Part shown: in pieces, positions 16,218 through 20,106 of the stretch
How positions within the stretch are numbered: position 1 is the stretch's first letter
Layout of the letters: each line of letters begins with the position of its first letter
Origin: Chthonomonas sp. UBA2785
GTDB taxonomy: Bacteria; Armatimonadota; Fimbriimonadia; Fimbriimonadales; Fimbriimonadaceae
NCBI GenBank assembly: GCA_002352215.1
Contig: DEIB01000043.1
Span: forward strand, 1 to 20,106
Reading direction: 5' to 3'
Length of the DNA stretch: 20,106 bases
Made by a program: the position numbers and the translations under genes
Notes under the pieces: model-generated
The model's database searches: none
Seen by the model: the letters and a program-made list of their open reading frames with translations, nothing else
Told to the model about the DNA's origin: nothing

Positions 16218-19200
16218 TAGGGGTTCACCTCACCAAAGTACATGAGAGTTGGGCTGACCGGCAGGCGCGGCATCGGCGGCAACGGTTGCCCGTTTTCGTT
16301 GACCCGCAAGGGGGCCCCCGCCACTTGGCCACGGCCCAAGACCGGGTCGTAATTCACTGAGAAGTTGGGGACGGTCAACCAGCCCGGTTGCGCACCGGAT
16401 TCGTTGACCCAGGCCGCCGGGATCTGCAGACCGCTCGAGCCGATTTGGCCCGGGATCCAGCCCCACTTGGCCTTCCACTTGATCTGGTCGCTCATCGGCG
16501 CCGGCATGTTTTCGCTCAGGCTGCCGCGAATGCTCACCCGCACGGCCACCGGCTCGCCGTAGAACGGCGTGGTCGGATCGACCCCGAAGGCGCGCCATCG
16601 GTTTTCGTTGCGCTCGTCGTTCGTGGCGCCCAGCGTCTGCCAGTTGGCAAACGTATCGGCGGAGTTGCCGTTGAACGAATCGCCCGGAATGACATAGAAC
16701 GAACCTTCTTCGGCGTAGAGCGCCGCTTCGATGCGGATGTCATGCGGGGTGATGACCGTGCGGCCGTTCACCAGATTCTTGTTGGGCGTACCGCCCGGAC
16801 CGTTCAAGCGGAATCGCAGGAACGTCGGGTCGTTAACGGCCAGTTGCAGGTCGCCACCGGGGTTCCCCGCGGTGCTTTCCAGCAGGCGCGTGGCCAGGTT
16901 GTAGCCCGCCCAGGAGCCGCCCGGCTGGTACAGCGGGGTGCGCAGCACTTCGTAGCGCGGGAAGGCGTTACGGGCCGGATCCGTGTGACCATGCATCGGG
17001 ATGTTCGCCGCCGGGGCAAAGAACGGGGTCGCGCCGTTGTGCGTGAACACGTTCGGTCCAAACGTCAGCGTGGTCGGGAAGAGCATGCTGCGCCAGCTAC
17101 CACCGGCCGCCGAAGCGAACGGCTGGGCCGCGAAGTCCATGGCGAAGAAGGCCGGACCGTTGTCATCCGCCGCCGTCGGCGTCAGAAGCCAGTTACCGTA
17201 GTTGGTGCCGGAACCCGCATCCGCGTACGTTTCGGCATAGGTGCGCCAGGTCGCCGGGTTGTTCGGGTTGGCCGCCGGGTCCAGCAGGAACTCGGTTTCC
17301 ATCGTTGCCGTTTCGTTGGCACCCACCACCAGTTCGTAGGGGTTCGGGGTTTCCGGCAGCGGGCTCGCGCTCTTGGCGGACACCGTTTCACCCGGGGCCG
17401 GACCAAAGAACATCGTCGTGTTCACGGCAATGTGGTCGCGGGCCATCAGGGCAATCGCGGAGCGGCTCGGACGCTGGAGCGTCGCGCCGTTCTCTTGCAC
17501 CACACCCTTGGTCACGCTACCTTCAATGTAGATGGTGCCGTCGGCCACGACCGTGAGCTGGTGATCCGTGGGAATGACGCCCCGGACTCGCACGTCACCT
17601 TCGAAGAAGATGACGCCATCAAACGGCTGGCCGTTATTGCGGAAGTCCGCATCGGAGAGCGAAACGGCCGGCAGGGACACCAGCGCGGCGTGCTGAATGC
17701 TGTTGAGGATGAACGGACGGAAGACGCCACTGCCCACCGGGTACTCCACGGAGCGCACGCGGAAGCGAGCGATCGAGGAACCCGTGTTGCCACCGTTGGC
17801 GTTGCGCCACACCGGGCTGGCACTGCGGTTGTCGCGGATGATTTCGAAGCCATCCGGGCGCAGACGCAGGTAGGGCGCGATGGGCACGTAGAACGGCCCC
17901 ATCCAGCCCTTGCTTTCCGCACGGTTGGGGTTCAGCCAGTCGCTGGGCAGGTTGCGCACCGCACCGAAGTCGGAGCGATTGTCATCCGAGATGTTGCCGC
18001 GTTCCGGCGAGTCCACATAGATGTTGCGGCCCAGACCGAAGCGACCGATGTTGCGCCCGTTGACGAACGCCCCGCTGCTACGGGTCATGGTCACGTAGCG
18101 GGTTTGGCCCGTTTGCGGGTCCACGCGCAGGGTGGTCGGGGGTTCCTTGCGGCCAATGGCGCGCGGGAAGCCTTCGCTATCCGGGGTCGTGAACGCGTCG
18201 CGGACGATCGAACCGACCGTCGAGAAGTTGACCGACCGGCTATCGAGCTGGTTCGCACCGATGGCCACCGGGGTCGCGGCCGTGTTCACGGCATTCCAGG
18301 TCGGCGTCCACTGGTCGCCACCGCGATCGTAGCTATAGCGCGTGACCAGGAACGAAGCCAGGTTGTTGGCGGGGCGAATCTCGCCCGCCACGGCCCAGCG
18401 CTCGCCGAGGCCCGAGTTGAGGATGAGTCGGTTCTGACCAAAGATCGTCAGGTCCGCGTTGCTCCACAGGGAGCCGCCGCCCGGCACGTTCGCCCAGCCG
18501 GAGCTGGCACCCGGCACCGCGCCCGGGGCGCCCGTACCGTAGGTGCTGAAGTTGGTTTGCGGGGTGCCACCGCCATCGTAACCCACGAGCTGTCCGCCGT
18601 ATTCGACGTTGAGGCCCACTTGGTCAATGACCGGCGCGGCCGCATTGTTGCTGGCGAGGGGGAAGCCGATTTCGGCGGCCCTGCTTACGTTGAACTTGTT
18701 GGTGATGTAGCGCGCGTGTTCCAGCAGGCCGATGCTCGCAAAAGCCATCAGCTTCTTGGTGTCGGCAAAGCCCACATCAATCGCCTTCAGGCGACCAAGC
18801 GCGGCATCGCGAGCGGCCACGGAGGCGTAGTTTTGAATCTGAATCGACTCGCTCAGCGCACGGCTAGGGTCAATGCGTCCGTTCGTCGTGATGCTGCCGG
18901 GGCGACCCACGGTTTCGATCACGATTAGGTTTTGCGCCAGGCCCGGTTCCCGCAGGAGACCCGTCGGGTTCCCAACGGCACCGAAGTCGCCCGGGGCGTA
19001 ACGCACTCGGACGAGCACACGGCCCTTTTCGTAAAACACGCGGCTATAGGCACCCAGACCATCGGGGCCACCGTTGTCGGCCATCGTGGCGCTCCAGGGG
19101 ATCGCCGAGGCCGGGCGCAGATAGAGCGCGTCGGGGTCGCGGGTGTCATCCCCCGTCACGCTCGGCGGGGTCAGGGCCGGACGCCAGTCCGCGCCCAGTT

Positions 19201-19435
19201 CGCTGTTCAGCAGCTGCGTATGCGCCAGGCGCGCCCCGGCTTCCGCCAGGTCCGTACCAACGGTGCGCTGAGCGGCGCGACCCGCTTCGGTGATATTCCG
19301 CGAAACGATTCCCGCGAAGGCGGTCCCCAGGATCAAAAGAATCCCGAGAATGATCACCGCAATGACAAGGGTCTGCCCTTGTTCGCGGTTCGGATGCATT
19401 GTCCGTTTGGAGTTCATGTTCCTTGTTCGTCTCAC
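16217..19435 (-). CDS. Giant PilX-like protein (1072 aa) with N-terminal pilin-type helix
   Basis: The N-terminus reads NREQGQTLVIAVIILGILLILGTAFAG: a short charged leader, a Gly before a long hydrophobic helix, and small polar residues after it. This fits the PilX N-terminal pattern and possible cleavage by prepilin peptidase after Gly, although the usual Glu at position 5 of mature pilins is missing. Typical PilX is about 170-200 residues, so this is roughly five times larger. Residues about 578-672 (GVIFFEGDVRVRGVIPTDHQ, then LTVVADGTIYIEGSVTKG) resemble DUF4900-like beta-solenoid segments. A second such stretch appears near 900 (IRIEAALYAEEGSFYVIPGD). No cysteine was found. GTG 19435 overlaps the previous stop by 4 nt; ATG 19417, with AAGGA too close upstream, is a real alternative. 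It probably anchors or caps a pilus-like fibre, by inference. Confidence 0.82.
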   Translation of the reverse strand: MRRTRNMNSKRTMHPNREQGQTLVIAVIILGILLILGTAFAGIVSRNITEAGRAAQRTVGTDLAEAGARLAHTQLLNSELGADWRPALTPPSVTGDDTRDPDALYLRPASAIPWSATMADNGGPDGLGAYSRVFYEKGRVLVRVRYAPGDFGAVGNPTGLLREPGLAQNLIVIETVGRPGSITTNGRIDPSRALSESIQIQNYASVAARDAALGRLKAIDVGFADTKKLMAFASIGLLEHARYITNKFNVSRAAEIGFPLASNNAAAPVIDQVGLNVEYGGQLVGYDGGGTPQTNFSTYGTGAPGAVPGASSGWANVPGGGSLWSNADLTIFGQNRLILNSGLGERWAVAGEIRPANNLASFLVTRYSYDRGGDQWTPTWNAVNTAATPVAIGANQLDSRSVNFSTVGSIVRDAFTTPDSEGFPRAIGRKEPPTTLRVDPQTGQTRYVTMTRSSGAFVNGRNIGRFGLGRNIYVDSPERGNISDDNRSDFGAVRNLPSDWLNPNRAESKGWMGPFYVPIAPYLRLRPDGFEIIRDNRSASPVWRNANGGNTGSSIARFRVRSVEYPVGSGVFRPFILNSIQHAALVSLPAVSLSDADFRNNGQPFDGVIFFEGDVRVRGVIPTDHQLTVVADGTIYIEGSVTKGVVQENGATLQRPSRSAIALMARDHIAVNTTMFFGPAPGETVSAKSASPLPETPNPYELVVGANETATMETEFLLDPAANPNNPATWRTYAETYADAGSGTNYGNWLLTPTAADDNGPAFFAMDFAAQPFASAAGGSWRSMLFPTTLTFGPNVFTHNGATPFFAPAANIPMHGHTDPARNAFPRYEVLRTPLYQPGGSWAGYNLATRLLESTAGNPGGDLQLAVNDPTFLRFRLNGPGGTPNKNLVNGRTVITPHDIRIEAALYAEEGSFYVIPGDSFNGNSADTFANWQTLGATNDERNENRWRAFGVDPTTPFYGEPVAVRVSIRGSLSENMPAPMSDQIKWKAKWGWIPGQIGSSGLQIPAAWVNESGAQPGWLTVPNFSVNYDPVLGRGQVAGAPLRVNENGQPLPPMPRLPVSPTLMYFGEVNP

Positions 19436-20106
19436 CGGATGAAGTTGCGCACGTCCGACGTGCCCTTGAGCGTAATGCTTTGCGGTTCGGGGTTATTCGA
19501 CTGCGGGTAGTTGCGGATCGTCAAGACGAATTCCATCACTTCCGAGCTGTCGTAATCCACGGCCACGATGTCGTTAGGCTCCGTAAATTGGAAGCGGTAG
19601 CTGACCGAGATGTTCCCGGCGGGGAGCGGCTCGTTCTTGTTCGAGTTCAACTCGAGGTAGCCCGCGCGGTAGGCCGCTTGGAGGAGGACCTGACGGACAT
19701 CCGTAGCGACGTAGTTACTCGGGTTGTAGAACGTGGCGGCTTCGGCGGGCGTGATCACGCCCAGGGCCACCCAATCCGGCTCACGCTGGTGAACGTAGTT
19801 GATGATGTACTGGTTCGGGCCCACGGGACGCTGAGTCACGCGGGTGTAGCGCACCGGCCGACCGTAGGTCGTACCCGGGCGTTGGTCCGGACCAATCACG
19901 ATTTCGCTACCCGGCACGATCGCCGCGCGGCCAAAGCCGAGCGTCGGGTGCAGCGGGCCGACCGTACCGTCCGGCATGGTGGCCAGGCGCAGGTCGAGGA
20001 ATCGCTTCGCGTAGTCTTCACGCGGCAAGCCGGGGAGGCCCAGCGTGTTCCACTGGTTCCACAGCACGTTAAAGCGCGTGTTGATTTGGCCGCCGGTGGC
20101 GTCCCA
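19432..20106 (-). CDS. C-terminal part of a probable minor-pilin-like protein (start beyond right edge)
   Basis: The frame is open to the right edge and its first visible codons read WDATGGQINTRFN, so the true start lies outside. A GTG at 20067 is only an internal valine. About 224 residues are visible. There is no membrane helix or signal in this part, as expected for the distal end of a pilin-like protein. The end, with SVSYRFQFTEPNDIVAVDY followed by VMEFVLTIRNY and TSDVRNFIR, resembles the last beta-strands of PilW/PilJ-type minor pilins. That resemblance is weak by eye; the stronger argument is the 4-nt overlap with the PilX-like gene. No catalytic motif is visible. If the missing N-terminus lacks a prepilin leader, it is simply an unassigned periplasmic protein. 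Confidence 0.6.
   Translation of the reverse strand, partial: WDATGGQINTRFNVLWNQWNTLGLPGLPREDYAKRFLDLRLATMPDGTVGPLHPTLGFGRAAIVPGSEIVIGPDQRPGTTYGRPVRYTRVTQRPVGPNQYIINYVHQREPDWVALGVITPAEAATFYNPSNYVATDVRQVLLQAAYRAGYLELNSNKNEPLPAGNISVSYRFQFTEPNDIVAVDYDSSEVMEFVLTIRNYPQSNNPEPQSITLKGTSDVRNFIR

Noticed and set aside
16388..18928. Very long plus-strand open frame (846 codons) opposite the PilX-like gene
   Set aside because: Same Arg/His-rich shadow composition, no signal or motif, and no ribosome binding site context that favours it over the minus-strand gene.
1..20106. tRNA, rRNA, riboswitch, transposase or attachment site
   Set aside because: None seen: genes are contiguous on one strand and the two short gaps hold only the terminator, promoter and hairpin described.

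Overview
The window is a GC-rich bacterial locus. Every gene I can support lies on the minus strand, so transcription runs from the right edge (20106) to the left edge (1). It holds two adjacent co-directional blocks that both concern type IV pili. The organism is diderm: there is a secretin, a lipoprotein, and a complete inner-membrane alignment complex. Gene style and the very large secreted neighbours remind me of Armatimonadota (Fimbriimonas-like bacteria). That is a guess from memory and the window does not prove it.

Block 1 (20106 to 4573) is a tightly coupled chain of four genes. It starts with the C-terminal part of a probable minor-pilin-like protein that is cut by the window edge. 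Next is a 1072-residue protein with a PilX-like N-terminal membrane helix. Then come two giant exported proteins of 1581 and 2299 residues with beta-propeller type repeats. All junctions overlap by 4, 1 and 1 nt, so this looks like one translationally coupled operon. A strong minus-strand intrinsic terminator (about 4517-4554) closes it.

Block 2 (about 4471 to 1) has its own candidate promoter and the classic order pilM-pilN-pilO-pilP-pilQ. PilM is the cytoplasmic actin-like ring protein. PilN and PilO are bitopic inner-membrane proteins, and PilP is a lipoprotein linking them to the outer-membrane secretin PilQ. Only the first 197 residues of PilQ are in the window; they contain a signal peptide, an STN domain and the start of a glycine-rich segment.

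The most interesting reading is that block 1 is a giant counterpart of the PilX/PilW/PilY1 minor-pilin and tip-adhesin operon of proteobacteria. It combines pilin-like N-termini, beta-propeller partners, an EF-hand-like calcium loop inside a propeller blade, and a position directly beside the pilus envelope machine. A second oddity is that all five Pil proteins carry Gly/Ala/Pro-rich low-complexity tails or insertions. There are no RNA genes, mobile elements, CRISPR arrays or plus-strand genes that I can support. The only gaps between genes are 115-170 nt (terminator and promoter) and 77 nt (pilP-pilQ).
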